DNA of 5,498 nt from Bacteroidota bacterium (GTDB taxonomy: Bacteria; Bacteroidota; Bacteroidia; B-17B0; Aurantibacillaceae), in contig CANJJP010000137.1 in NCBI GenBank assembly GCA_947474485.1, positions 1 through 5,498 of the forward strand, in the 5' to 3' direction. A program made the position numbers and the translations under genes. Each line of letters opens with the position of its first letter. Position 1 is the first letter of the stretch. The notes beneath the pieces are model-generated. The model worked only from the letters and a program-made list of their open reading frames with translations, was not told where the DNA came from and made no database searches. Positions 1 to 5,498 of this stretch are shown one piece after another.

Positions 1-1281
1 ATTGCAATCATTGTGGTTGCTGCTGACGACAGTGTGATGCCTCAAACCATTGAAGCGATCAACCACGCACAAGCAGCTGGTGTTCCAATCATTATTGCAA
101 TCAATAAAATTGATAAGCCAGGAGCAAATCCTGAAAAAATTAGAGAGACCTTAGCTGGTATGAACATCCTTGTTGAAGAATGGGGTGGTAAATTCCAATG
201 CCAAGAGATTTCTGCTAAACAAGGTAAAAACATCGACTTGCTTTTAGAGAAAGTATTGCTAGAAGCAGAAATGTTAGAACTAAAAGCAAATCCTAAACGC
301 CGTGCAAGCGGAACTGTTATTGAAACTAAATTAGATAAAGGCCGTGGTTATGAAGCTACCATACTTGTTGAAACAGGCACATTAAGAGTTGGAGATGTTG
401 TATTAGCAGGTGCATTTCACGGTCGTGTAAAAGCATTAAACAACGAAAGAGGAGTAAAAATAAAAGAAGCAGGTCCTTCTATTCCTGTAATGTTATTAGG
501 TTTAAACGGTGCTCCACAAGCAGGTGATAAATTCCACGTATTAGCTGATGAAAGAGAAGCACGTGAGTTAGCAACCAAACGTTTACAATTACAACGTGAG
601 CAAGGAATGCGTGCTCGTAAGCATATTACTTTAGATGAAATTGGTCGTCGTTTAGCAATTGGTGATTTCAAAGAATTAAACGTGATTGTAAAAGGTGACG
701 TGGATGGTTCTGTTGAAGCATTATCCGATTCATTATTAAAATTATCTACTGAAAAAGTTCAAGTAAATATTATCTTAAAAGCTGTAGGTGCAATTAGCGA
801 AAGTGATGTTATGTTAGCATCTGCATCTAACGCTATCATCTTAGGTTTCCAAGTACGTCCTACTTTAAATGCACGTAAGTTAGCCGAGACAGAAGAAATT
901 GATGTTCGTTTATATTCAATCATCTACGATGCAATTAACGAAGTTAAAGCTGCGATGGAAGGTATGTTAGCTCCTGAGTTTGAAGAGAAAATTACTTGCA
1001 ACATCGAAATTCGCGAGGTATTCAAAATTACTAAAGTTGGTACAATTGCAGGTTGCTACGTATTAGACGGTAAAGTAAATCGTAATACTAAAGTTCGTAT
1101 TATTAGAGATGGTATTGTTATTCACTCTGGTGCATTAGGTTCTTTAAAACGTTTCAAAGACGATGTAAAAGAAGTTGCAACTGGATATGAGTGCGGTTTA
1201 AACATCGATAAATTCAACGACATCAACGTTGGTGATATCATTGAAGGATACGAAATGGTTGAGATTAAAGCGAAACTATAA
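1..1281 (+). CDS. infB: Translation initiation factor IF-2, C-terminal part (5' end cut by window)
   Basis: IF-2 is the cytoplasmic GTPase that brings initiator fMet-tRNA to the 30S subunit and promotes 50S joining. The frame is open from base 1, so the first Met or GTG inside it is not the real start. It gives 426 visible residues. The window opens in the G domain, just after where the G3 motif (DTPGH) would lie, with VVAADDSVMPQT. The G4 motif NKID is at visible residues 35-38 and the G5 motif SAK at 71-73. A beta-barrel domain II follows at about 95-185, then a basic linker helix. Domain III begins with the family signature KGDVDGSVEAL near residue 231. The tRNA-binding C-terminal barrel ends in YECGLNIDKFNDINVGDIIE, as in other IF-2 proteins. 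The N-terminal extension and G1-G3 motifs are missing only because of the window edge. Arg and Gly codons favour CGT and GGT, as expected for a highly expressed gene. A strong terminator follows, so infB probably ends its operon (often nusA-infB). Identity is very secure. Confidence 0.98.
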   Translation: MAIIVVAADDSVMPQTIEAINHAQAAGVPIIIAINKIDKPGANPEKIRETLAGMNILVEEWGGKFQCQEISAKQGKNIDLLLEKVLLEAEMLELKANPKRRASGTVIETKLDKGRGYEATILVETGTLRVGDVVLAGAFHGRVKALNNERGVKIKEAGPSIPVMLLGLNGAPQAGDKFHVLADEREARELATKRLQLQREQGMRARKHITLDEIGRRLAIGDFKELNVIVKGDVDGSVEALSDSLLKLSTEKVQVNIILKAVGAISESDVMLASASNAIILGFQVRPTLNARKLAETEEIDVRLYSIIYDAINEVKAAMEGMLAPEFEEKITCNIEIREVFKITKVGTIAGCYVLDGKVNRNTKVRIIRDGIVIHSGALGSLKRFKDDVKEVATGYECGLNIDKFNDINVGDIIEGYEMVEIKAKL

Positions 1282-1294
1282 ACTATTGGCGTGT

Positions 1295-1317
1295 GGCTTC
1301 GTCAAGCTCAGCCTGAC
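1295..1317. repeat. Short interspersed-repeat-like element after infB
   Basis: Between the infB stop and its terminator lies a GC-richer 23-base block, unlike the AT-rich DNA around it. It contains GCTTCGTCAAGCTCAGCC and ends in TGAC. It has two small inverted pairs: GGCT (1295-1298) with AGCC (1310-1313), and GTCA (1301-1304) with TGAC (1314-1317). The two hairpins would be mutually exclusive. The sequence closely resembles a motif I remember as a common dispersed intergenic repeat in Bacteroidota genomes (GCTTCGACAAGCTCAGCC type). Only one copy is in this window, so its repetitive nature is inferred from memory and not shown here. Confidence 0.45.
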
Positions 1318-1346
1318 TTTAAGTAAAAATTAAAAAATAATTTTAT

Positions 1347-1377
1347 AAAAACCCTGAAGCGTGCTTCAGGGTTTTTT
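1347..1377 (+). terminator. Rho-independent terminator of infB
   Basis: A near-perfect hairpin pairs CCCTGAAG (1352-1359) with CTTCAGGG (1364-1371) around the four-base loop CGTG. A-T pairs from the preceding A run extend the stem, and six T residues follow directly (1372-1377). It lies about 70 bases past the infB stop and about 75 bases before rluF, so rluF probably has its own promoter. The A-run/T-run symmetry means it might also work weakly on the minus strand, but no minus-strand gene needs it. Confidence 0.92.
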
Positions 1378-1387
1378 AATTAAGTAA

Positions 1388-1422
1388 TTTGGATGTAATT
1401 GAGTGAATAAATACTAATATTG
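1388..1422 (+). promoter_or_regulatory. Possible Bacteroidota-type promoter for rluF
   Basis: The Bacteroidota primary sigma factor recognises TTTG near -33 and TAnnTTTG near -7. Here TTTG lies at 1388-1391 and TAATATTG (one mismatch to TAnnTTTG) at 1415-1422. The 23-base gap is slightly longer than usual. The site lies downstream of the infB terminator and about 30 bases before the rluF start, where a promoter is expected. In such AT-rich DNA a match of this quality can arise by chance, so this is only a candidate. Confidence 0.3.
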
Positions 1423-1453
1423 TACTAAATAGTCAGCCTAAAACAAAGTACCA

Positions 1454-2419
1454 ATGCAAGAAGACAACTCAACAAGATTAAATAAATACATTAGTGAAAG
1501 CGGAATATGTTCGAGACGTGAAGCTGATAAATTTATTGAGCGTGGACTCGTTACTATTAACGGGCAAAAAGCAGGCATTGGCGACCGTGTGTTTGCAAAG
1601 GATTTAGTAAAAGTAAATGGACAAGCTATTGAGCCAAAAACAGCAGAAAATAATATTTACATTGCATTTAATAAACCCGTGGGTATAACCTGCACTACCG
1701 AGGAAGGCACTGATGGAAATATTATTGATTATGTAAATCATAGCTCACGTATTTTCCCAATTGGAAGACTTGATAAAGATTCGCAAGGATTAATTTTGCT
1801 TACCAACAATGGTGATATAGTAAACAAAATTTTACGCGCTTCTAACAATCATGAAAAAGAATATTTAGTAACAGTAAACAAATTGGTTACGGATGATTTT
1901 TTAGCAGGCATGTCGAGCGGTGTTCCTATACTTGGAGAGCGTACAAAAAAGTGCGTGATAAAAAAAGAAGCGCCATTTATTTTCCGCATTATTTTAGTGC
2001 AAGGTTTAAACCGACAAATACGCAGAATGTGCGAGTACTTTGGATTTGAAGTAACAAAACTCGAACGTATTCGCATTATGAACATTCCGCTTAAAGGAAT
2101 TCCACTCGGAGAATGGAGAGAAATTGTTCCGTCAGAAATGGAAGTAATATTTAAACTTATTGAAAACTCTTCATCTGAAGCAAAGAACACAGATAATAAT
2201 AAAGTAAAACGACCTTTCAAAAAACCAAGTCAAGGGCGGCCATTATCAGGTAAACCAATTGCCGCAAGGCCTGCACACGGTAAACCAAATACAGGAAAAC
2301 CTGCGCACGGAAAATCACCTCATAAAACAAAATCAAAATCAGCAAGTGCAGGCAGCAGAAATTCATTTTCGCCAAGCAAAAAAAGACCTCCTGGAAGAAA
2401 AAAGAAAACTAGGAAGTAG
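1454..2419 (+). CDS. rluF: 23S rRNA pseudouridine synthase RluF with basic repeat tail
   Basis: RluF converts a uridine in 23S rRNA (U2604 in E. coli numbering) to pseudouridine during ribosome assembly; the E. coli enzyme also modifies U35 of tRNA-Tyr. The 321-residue product has an N-terminal S4 RNA-binding domain at about 7-60 (RLNKYISESGICSRREADK), then the RsuA/RluB/E/F catalytic domain. The catalytic motif GRLDKDSQGL places the nucleophile at Asp107, the same number as in E. coli RluF. NRQIRRMCEYFG (186-197), LERIRIMNIPLKGIPLGEW (203-221) and the stretch through LIENSSSE (to about 242) favour RluF over RluB or RluE. The rest, to 321, is a low-complexity Lys/Arg/Pro/Gly/Ser tail with three ten-residue repeats (261-290), probably disordered and RNA-binding. 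The start ATG fits the S4 domain and has an A-rich leader without Shine-Dalgarno, as usual in this phylum. Codon use is less biased than in infB. The assignment to RluF is strong; the exact target in this organism is inferred. Confidence 0.93.
   Translation: MQEDNSTRLNKYISESGICSRREADKFIERGLVTINGQKAGIGDRVFAKDLVKVNGQAIEPKTAENNIYIAFNKPVGITCTTEEGTDGNIIDYVNHSSRIFPIGRLDKDSQGLILLTNNGDIVNKILRASNNHEKEYLVTVNKLVTDDFLAGMSSGVPILGERTKKCVIKKEAPFIFRIILVQGLNRQIRRMCEYFGFEVTKLERIRIMNIPLKGIPLGEWREIVPSEMEVIFKLIENSSSEAKNTDNNKVKRPFKKPSQGRPLSGKPIAARPAHGKPNTGKPAHGKSPHKTKSKSASAGSRNSFSPSKKRPPGRKKKTRK
2234..2323 (+). repeat. Three 30-bp in-frame tandem repeats in the rluF tail
   Basis: Three consecutive 30-base units (2234-2263, 2264-2293, 2294-2323) encode the decapeptides GRPLSGKPIA, ARPAHGKPNT and GKPAHGKSPH. 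The last two share CCTGC-CACGG with one differing base (2270-2280 and 2300-2310). The period is exactly ten codons, so copy-number change would keep the frame. The peptides are basic and proline-rich. Confidence 0.75.
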
Positions 2420-2461
2420 CGATTTTATTTCAAACAAAACCTCGTTAAACAATTCTCGACT

Positions 2462-2770
2462 GAGGGAGTAAAAAAAGGATACAACCCTAACAAACGTGGC
2501 AGGCTTCCTCATCACCCCCTCATTGCTTTTGTTAACGATGTCCGGCTAATTGCCAATATGTGGTTACGTAGTGGTGATAGTTCATCAGTTAATAATTTCT
2601 TAAATTTCTTATAAGACACATTAGCAAAATGTGGCGATAAAAAAGTGGGACTTATTCGCTAAGATAGCGGCTTGTTTCAACAAAATATTCTTACTTATCT
2701 CGAAGAAAAAAATAAAAACTATATCATAGCAGCTAAACCTCACAGGCATTGTAATTTGGCAATTCATTAA
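2462..2770 (+). pseudogene. IS1380-like (DDE) transposase fragment with two in-frame stops
   Basis: No open frame survives here, but one frame (codons starting at 2462) reads as the middle of a DDE transposase: EGVKKGYNPNKRG, then HHPLIAFVNDVRLIANMWLR, SGDSSSVNNFLNFL, a stop (TAA 2612-2614), DTLAKCGDKKVGLIR, a second stop (TAA 2660-2662), DSGLFQQNILTYLEEK and NYIIAAK. From memory this matches IS1380-family transposases, where KGYNP...HHPL and R-x-DSG-F are characteristic and the Asp of DSG is a catalytic acid. Both stops sit where one base change would restore a likely residue: TAA for GAA before DTL, and TAA for TTA before DSG. The part carrying the first catalytic Asp and the C-terminal part with the Glu are not recognisable, so this is a truncated, inactive remnant of roughly 100 codons. 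Similarity fades after about 2740. No convincing terminal inverted repeats were found. The remnant starts close behind the rluF stop. Confidence 0.8.
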
Positions 2771-2775
2771 TAGTT

Positions 2776-2803
2776 AAAATCACGAACACTTGTCGCGATT
2801 TTT
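2776..2803 (+). terminator. Imperfect terminator-like hairpin after the transposase remnant
   Basis: AAAATC-A-CG (2776-2784) can pair with CG-C-GATTTT (2794-2802), leaving one A-C mismatch and a nine-base loop, and a T-rich stretch follows (to 2810). The stem is mostly A-T and imperfect, so terminator function is uncertain. It could be a decayed IS end or a terminator for transcripts leaving rluF. Confidence 0.3.
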
Positions 2804-2935
2804 ATATTTTATGATAGTTTTAAAAAGGCGGTACTTAAATAAGAAAAACAAATCACTGCAATTAATTAAGTAGTTCAAAACGCCATTCAACTAAAATAAC
2901 AACATAACAACTAATAATTCATCCTTTACCATCAA

Positions 2936-3291
2936 CATAGGAGAGATCCTAATGGCAATTCAATATTTGAAAATGAATATATTAGAGGAGTTATTGATGT
3001 TGATTGTATAGAAATATATCTACAAAAGTTAGATAACAATATAATCATGGGAAGTTTAAAAGTTTAATTTTATTAGATGCATACTCAGAACTTACAATTT
3101 CTGTTCGCAAATTATTAATCGAAGAAAAAAAGAACTGAAAAGGATATTTTATTGCTGAGGCGATTGTGGTAACTAATTTTTCTCAAAAACTACTTGCTAG
3201 TCATTATTCAATATTAAATGTCAAATATTATCATGTAAAACTGTTTTCAATACAAAATGAAGCTATTAACTGGCTAAATACTATCATGTAA
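2936..3291 (+). pseudogene. Decayed small STAS-like (DUF7793-like) protein gene
   Basis: Protein-like sequence continues across two frames. Codons in the frame of 2936 read NSIFENEYIRGVIDVDCIE and then IYLQKLDNNIIMGSLKV before a stop at 3065-3067. Moving back one base in the T-rich stretch near 3064 continues it as LILLDAYSELTISVRKLLIE, a TGA (3136-3138), then KGYFIAEAIVVTNFSQKLLA, SHYSILNVKYYHVKLFS and IQNEAINWLNTIM, ending at TAA 3289-3291. The C-terminal part (AEAIVV-x5-QKLLA...KLF...A-x-WL) resembles small Bacteroidota proteins of about 120 residues with a SpoIIAA/STAS-like fold, which I know as DUF7793. Their exact role is not established. One lost base plus one nonsense change explain the break. 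The start is unclear: no Met fits the alignable N-terminus, and this part may have lost residues. Coding character is clear to me; the family name is moderately sure. Confidence 0.5.
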
Positions 3292-3396
3292 CACTTATTT
3301 TTACTCTTAGTGTAACTTTTCCTTTTTGTCGTACGTCTTATTAAAAAATCTGGCCGATAAAAAAGAAAAACTATAAAACACTATAAAAGTAAAAAC
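3292..3396. other. Leader region of the GIN/beta-barrel gene
   Basis: This A/T-rich leader holds no gene. A weak inverted pair, ACACT (3291-3295) with AGTGT (3309-3313), lies at its left end. A TAnnTTTG-like octamer TAACTTTT is at 3313-3320 but has no matching TTTG at the right distance. The final 35 bases are almost pure A with the tandem ACTATAAAA pair. No Shine-Dalgarno sequence is visible, which is normal for Bacteroidota. A promoter for the downstream gene probably lies here, but I cannot place it. Confidence 0.4.
3370..3388 (+). repeat. Tandem ACTATAAAA pair before the GIN gene start
   Basis: ACTATAAAA occurs at 3370-3378 and again at 3380-3388, a ten-base period (about one helical turn), ending eight bases before the ATG at 3397. 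It may be a translation-enhancing A-rich leader, a protein-binding site or chance in AT-rich DNA. Confidence 0.5.
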
Positions 3397-4818
3397 ATGA
3401 AAAAAGTAATTTACACACTGGCAATAAGTTTAAGCACTTTAGCTTCTTTTGCGCAAGTATCAGAAAAAAGAGAACATAAGGATTTCAATAAAATTCAAGC
3501 AGAAGGTGCTTCCAATATTATTCTAAAACAAGGAGAGTCATTTTCGGTGGAAGTAAAAGGTTACGAAAAAGACCTTAAAAACCTTATCACAGATGTAAAC
3601 GGAACAACACTTTATGTTGGCACAAAAGGTAATATTGATGGTGAAATAAAAGTGTATGTAACAATGAAAGACCTCAGCTCAATTGTTTCTTCGGGAGCAT
3701 CAGTTGTTACTAGCGACAGCAGCTTTACTTGCGATAAATTAAGTATAAATGCATCTGGAGCTTCAAAAGTAAAGTTAGATGTAATCGCGAAAGAATTACA
3801 AACTGTGCTTACTGGCGCATCAAACACTATTTTATCTGGCGCGGCAGAATCCCATACTAGCAATATTTCAGGGGCAGCATCTCTTAAATCATATAAACTA
3901 ACAACTGTAAACACTAACCTTACAGCTTCTGGAGCTTCATCAGCAAAAGTAAATGTGAATCAAAAATTCAATGCAGTAGCATCGGGTGCAAGTACATTAA
4001 AATACATTGGTGAGCCAAGTGATAAAATCATTAACGCATCAGGTAGTGCAGAAGTGAAGCAAGTTGATGCTGGCGAAACAAACATTAAACTAAACGATAT
4101 TGACACTACAAAAATTAAATGGGGAAATAAAAAATACATGATAATTGATGAAGATAATGATAACGACTTTAACGTTAGGTGGAATACCGATTTTCAACAC
4201 TGGCAAGGTATTGAGTTAAACTTAAATGGTTTAATGGGAACTAACGGAAGCACAAGTTTACCAGCTTCTTCAGATCATATGAGTATAAACTATGGCTTAA
4301 AATCATTATCTTTGAACTTAAATTTAATTGAGAAAGATTTTCACATCTACAAGGACTATGTTAACTTAGTAACAGGAATTGGCTTCGGTTTTAATACCTA
4401 TCAATTTAAAAACCCAATTCGTTTAAATCCTGATTCATCTTATACTAACTATTTTAAGGATTCAACAATTTCTTTTAATAAAAACAAATTAAAAACATCT
4501 TACGTTCAAATTCCTTTGATGATCGAATTTAACACTTCTTCTGAAGCACACAAATCTTTTCACTTAGCTGCTGGTGTTATTGGAGGATACAAATTAGGTT
4601 CGAAAACATTAAGAACATATGAAATTAATGGATACAAATTTGAAGAAAAAAGAAAAGATGATTATAACATTAATCCATTTAAATTAGATGCTACAGTTAG
4701 AGTTGGTTATGGTGCTTTCACGATGTTTGGAACCTACTCCTTAACTCCACTTTTTGAAAACAACAAAGGACCTGAATTAAATTCCTTTTCAGTTGGTGTA
4801 AGAATTATTCCTTTCTAA
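3397..4818 (+). CDS. Secreted GIN-domain (DUF2807) protein with C-terminal outer-membrane beta-barrel
   Basis: The 473-residue product starts with a Sec signal peptide (MKKVIYTLAISLSTLASFAQ, cleavage probably just before or after Gln20). Residues about 25-230 form a GIN domain (DUF2807, called the putative auto-transporter adhesin head domain): it opens with HKDFNKIQAEGASNIILKQG and carries G-A-S/A turns at Gly100, 121, 140, 159, 179, 197 and 216, mostly 18-21 residues apart, with an extra one at 148. This fits stacked beta-strand coils. An acidic linker (about 231-265, DEDNDNDFN) leads to HWQGIELNLNGL and a PorT-like barrel of alternating amphipathic strands (about 268-473), including VNLVTGIGFGFNTYQF and YVQIPLMIEF. 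It ends in SFSVGVRIIPF, and a terminal Phe is the usual outer-membrane assembly signal. I infer an outer-membrane protein with a surface or periplasmic GIN head; ligand and function are unknown. The start is fixed by the signal peptide. It is probably monocistronic and convergent with the DUF2071 gene. Confidence 0.85.
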   Translation: MKKVIYTLAISLSTLASFAQVSEKREHKDFNKIQAEGASNIILKQGESFSVEVKGYEKDLKNLITDVNGTTLYVGTKGNIDGEIKVYVTMKDLSSIVSSGASVVTSDSSFTCDKLSINASGASKVKLDVIAKELQTVLTGASNTILSGAAESHTSNISGAASLKSYKLTTVNTNLTASGASSAKVNVNQKFNAVASGASTLKYIGEPSDKIINASGSAEVKQVDAGETNIKLNDIDTTKIKWGNKKYMIIDEDNDNDFNVRWNTDFQHWQGIELNLNGLMGTNGSTSLPASSDHMSINYGLKSLSLNLNLIEKDFHIYKDYVNLVTGIGFGFNTYQFKNPIRLNPDSSYTNYFKDSTISFNKNKLKTSYVQIPLMIEFNTSSEAHKSFHLAAGVIGGYKLGSKTLRTYEINGYKFEEKRKDDYNINPFKLDATVRVGYGAFTMFGTYSLTPLFENNKGPELNSFSVGVRIIPF

Positions 4819-4844
4819 TAACAACAATAATACTTATTCAGAAA

Positions 4845-5498
4845 TTAAATAATCTTTTTACCCTTACAAATTACTATATCAGAGCCTTCAGCCATAAAAA
4901 CGCTTGAAGGCTTTTGATTTTGCAGGAAACTCCACTCTGGGCCATATACGTCAGAAAAATCACAATCAATGCTGTGGTCGATGTATTCTAATATATTCCA
5001 AGCGGGATGTTTTACTGCATATTCAGTAGTTTCCTTATTATCGCCTGCGTATCCCCAATAATGTTCAGTTATAAACTCTTCCTTACTTCCTTTTTGTAAT
5101 GGAAATTTTTTGCCGCTCGTTAAAAAGGAAATTGAATTTAAGTTAGACTTATCCTTTCCCCACAAATAAGTATGACGTTTGTTTTCAGCTTCGGCGCTAT
5201 TATAGTAAGCGGTTTTCATTGTTTCATAATTCTCATTATAAAGTGTGTTTGCAAAAAAGCTTATTGCAGGCTTGCTAACAATTTCTTTAATAAAAACAAC
5301 ACCTCTCCTACTTTCGCCATTTACATTATGCTTCACATAAAATCGCAAATTAACTTCTTCAAAATTTATGTGAAATGGAATTTTAAAGCCAAGAACTTTT
5401 GTATTATTAAACATAAAACCGATTAGACTCACATAACACTTTCCCTCAAAAAAATCAAGTCCAGTATGTTTTGGTAAATAGGGAGTAAGAATAGCAGG
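4845..5498 (-). CDS. DUF2071 (YqjF-like) family protein, N-terminus cut by window
   Basis: On the minus strand the frame is open from the window edge, so the apparent GTG start at 5432 is really an internal Val: upstream codons read PAILTPYLPKHTGLDFFEGK and then CYVSLIGFMF without a break. The visible 217 residues carry the main DUF2071 (COG3361, B. subtilis YqjF) signatures in order: PYLPKHT, VSLIGFMF, FHINFEEVNLRFYV, RRGVVFIKEIVSKPAI, EEFITEHYWGYAG, EYAVKHPAWNI, DVYGPEWSFL and SSVFMAEGSDIVICKGKKI. The usual length is about 240 residues, so roughly 25 N-terminal residues lie beyond the edge. The C-terminus is complete. It has no signal peptide in view and is probably cytoplasmic. The biochemical function of the family is unknown, and I assign none. 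It converges on the GIN/barrel gene with only 26 bases between stop codons, and its last codons carry a hairpin that probably terminates that neighbour. Confidence 0.92.
   Translation of the reverse strand, partial: PAILTPYLPKHTGLDFFEGKCYVSLIGFMFNNTKVLGFKIPFHINFEEVNLRFYVKHNVNGESRRGVVFIKEIVSKPAISFFANTLYNENYETMKTAYYNSAEAENKRHTYLWGKDKSNLNSISFLTSGKKFPLQKGSKEEFITEHYWGYAGDNKETTEYAVKHPAWNILEYIDHSIDCDFSDVYGPEWSFLQNQKPSSVFMAEGSDIVICKGKKII
4883..4915 (+). terminator. Probable terminator of the GIN/barrel gene, inside the opposing gene
   Basis: AGCCTTCA (4883-4890) pairs perfectly with TGAAGGCT (4905-4912) around a 14-base loop, and the plus strand continues TTTTGATTT. That is a plausible intrinsic terminator for plus-strand transcription, about 65 bases past the GIN gene stop. 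On the minus strand no T run follows, so it should not stop the DUF2071 transcript. It overlaps the C-terminal codons of that gene, and the long loop makes it weaker than the infB terminator. Confidence 0.6.

Noticed and set aside
417..671. Minus-strand open frame of 84 codons within infB
   Set aside because: It is antisense to infB domain II and linker codons, with no recognisable features.
1849..2220. Minus-strand open frame of 123 codons
   Set aside because: It is antisense to the well-conserved rluF catalytic domain and shows no protein-like motif of its own.
2259..2471. Plus-strand open frame of 70 codons overlapping the rluF tail
   Set aside because: It is an out-of-frame shadow of the rluF tail and runs into the pseudogene region; its composition only mirrors the repeats in the real frame.
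3291..3313. Five-base inverted pair ACACT/AGTGT after the STAS-like remnant
   Set aside because: The stem is short, the loop is 13 bases and the following T run is interrupted; too weak to call a terminator.
2632..3365. Similar TGGC(C)GATAAAAAAG strings at 2632-2645 and 3351-3365
   Set aside because: One copy is coding sequence of the transposase remnant (CGDKK), the other a leader; most of the match is a poly-A run, so chance is the simplest explanation.
2420..3396. CRISPR array, tRNA, non-coding RNA or toxin-antitoxin module in the long gene-free stretch
   Set aside because: No regularly spaced repeats, no tRNA-like cloverleaf and no intact small open frame pair were seen; the decayed transposase and STAS-like gene explain most of the stretch.
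3612..3914. Minus-strand open frame of 100 codons
   Set aside because: It is antisense to the repetitive GIN domain; its openness follows from the Gly-Ala-Ser codon pattern on the other strand.
4809..4844. AT-rich inverted repeat TTCT(A)ATAA-like between the convergent genes as a minus-strand terminator
   Set aside because: The stem has a bulge, is nearly all A-T and is not followed by a T run on the minus strand.
5172..5426. Plus-strand open frame of 84 codons with hydrophobic segments
   Set aside because: It lies fully antisense to the conserved DUF2071 gene; the hydrophobic look comes from complementing Lys/Glu/Asn codons.

Overview
The window looks like chromosomal DNA from a member of the Bacteroidota, probably a Flavobacteriia-like or Sphingobacteriia-like lineage. 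It is AT-rich, no clear Shine-Dalgarno sequence precedes either visible start codon, and the leaders are A-rich. It also carries families typical of that phylum: an RluF with a basic tail, a GIN-domain/beta-barrel surface protein and an IS1380-type transposase remnant. This assignment is inferred from sequence character and remembered protein families, not from a database search.

Layout: (1) Positions 1-1281 hold the 3' part of infB (translation initiation factor IF-2), cut at its 5' end inside the GTPase domain. (2) Positions 1282-1453 hold a short repeat-like element and a strong intrinsic terminator that closes the infB transcript. (3) Positions 1454-2419 hold rluF, a 23S rRNA pseudouridine synthase with a lysine/arginine/proline-rich tail containing three decapeptide repeats. 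(4) Positions 2420-3396 contain no intact gene. They hold two decayed genes: the central part of an IS1380-like transposase with two in-frame stops, and a small STAS-like/DUF7793-like protein broken by a frameshift and a stop. (5) Positions 3397-4818 encode a secreted GIN-domain (DUF2807) protein fused to a C-terminal outer-membrane beta-barrel. (6) Positions 4845-5498, on the minus strand, hold most of a DUF2071 (YqjF-like) protein that runs off the right edge and converges on the GIN gene.

infB and rluF both serve translation or ribosome maturation, but a terminator separates them and they need not be co-transcribed. The middle kilobase is a decay zone where an insertion sequence landed and eroded beside a dying host gene. 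The GIN/barrel gene and the DUF2071 gene form a convergent pair only 26 bases apart, and the likely terminator of the GIN gene lies inside the coding end of its neighbour. I found no convincing undescribed multi-gene system. The most interesting items are the architecture of the GIN/barrel protein, the two pseudogenes, the embedded terminator and the tandem repeats in the RluF tail.
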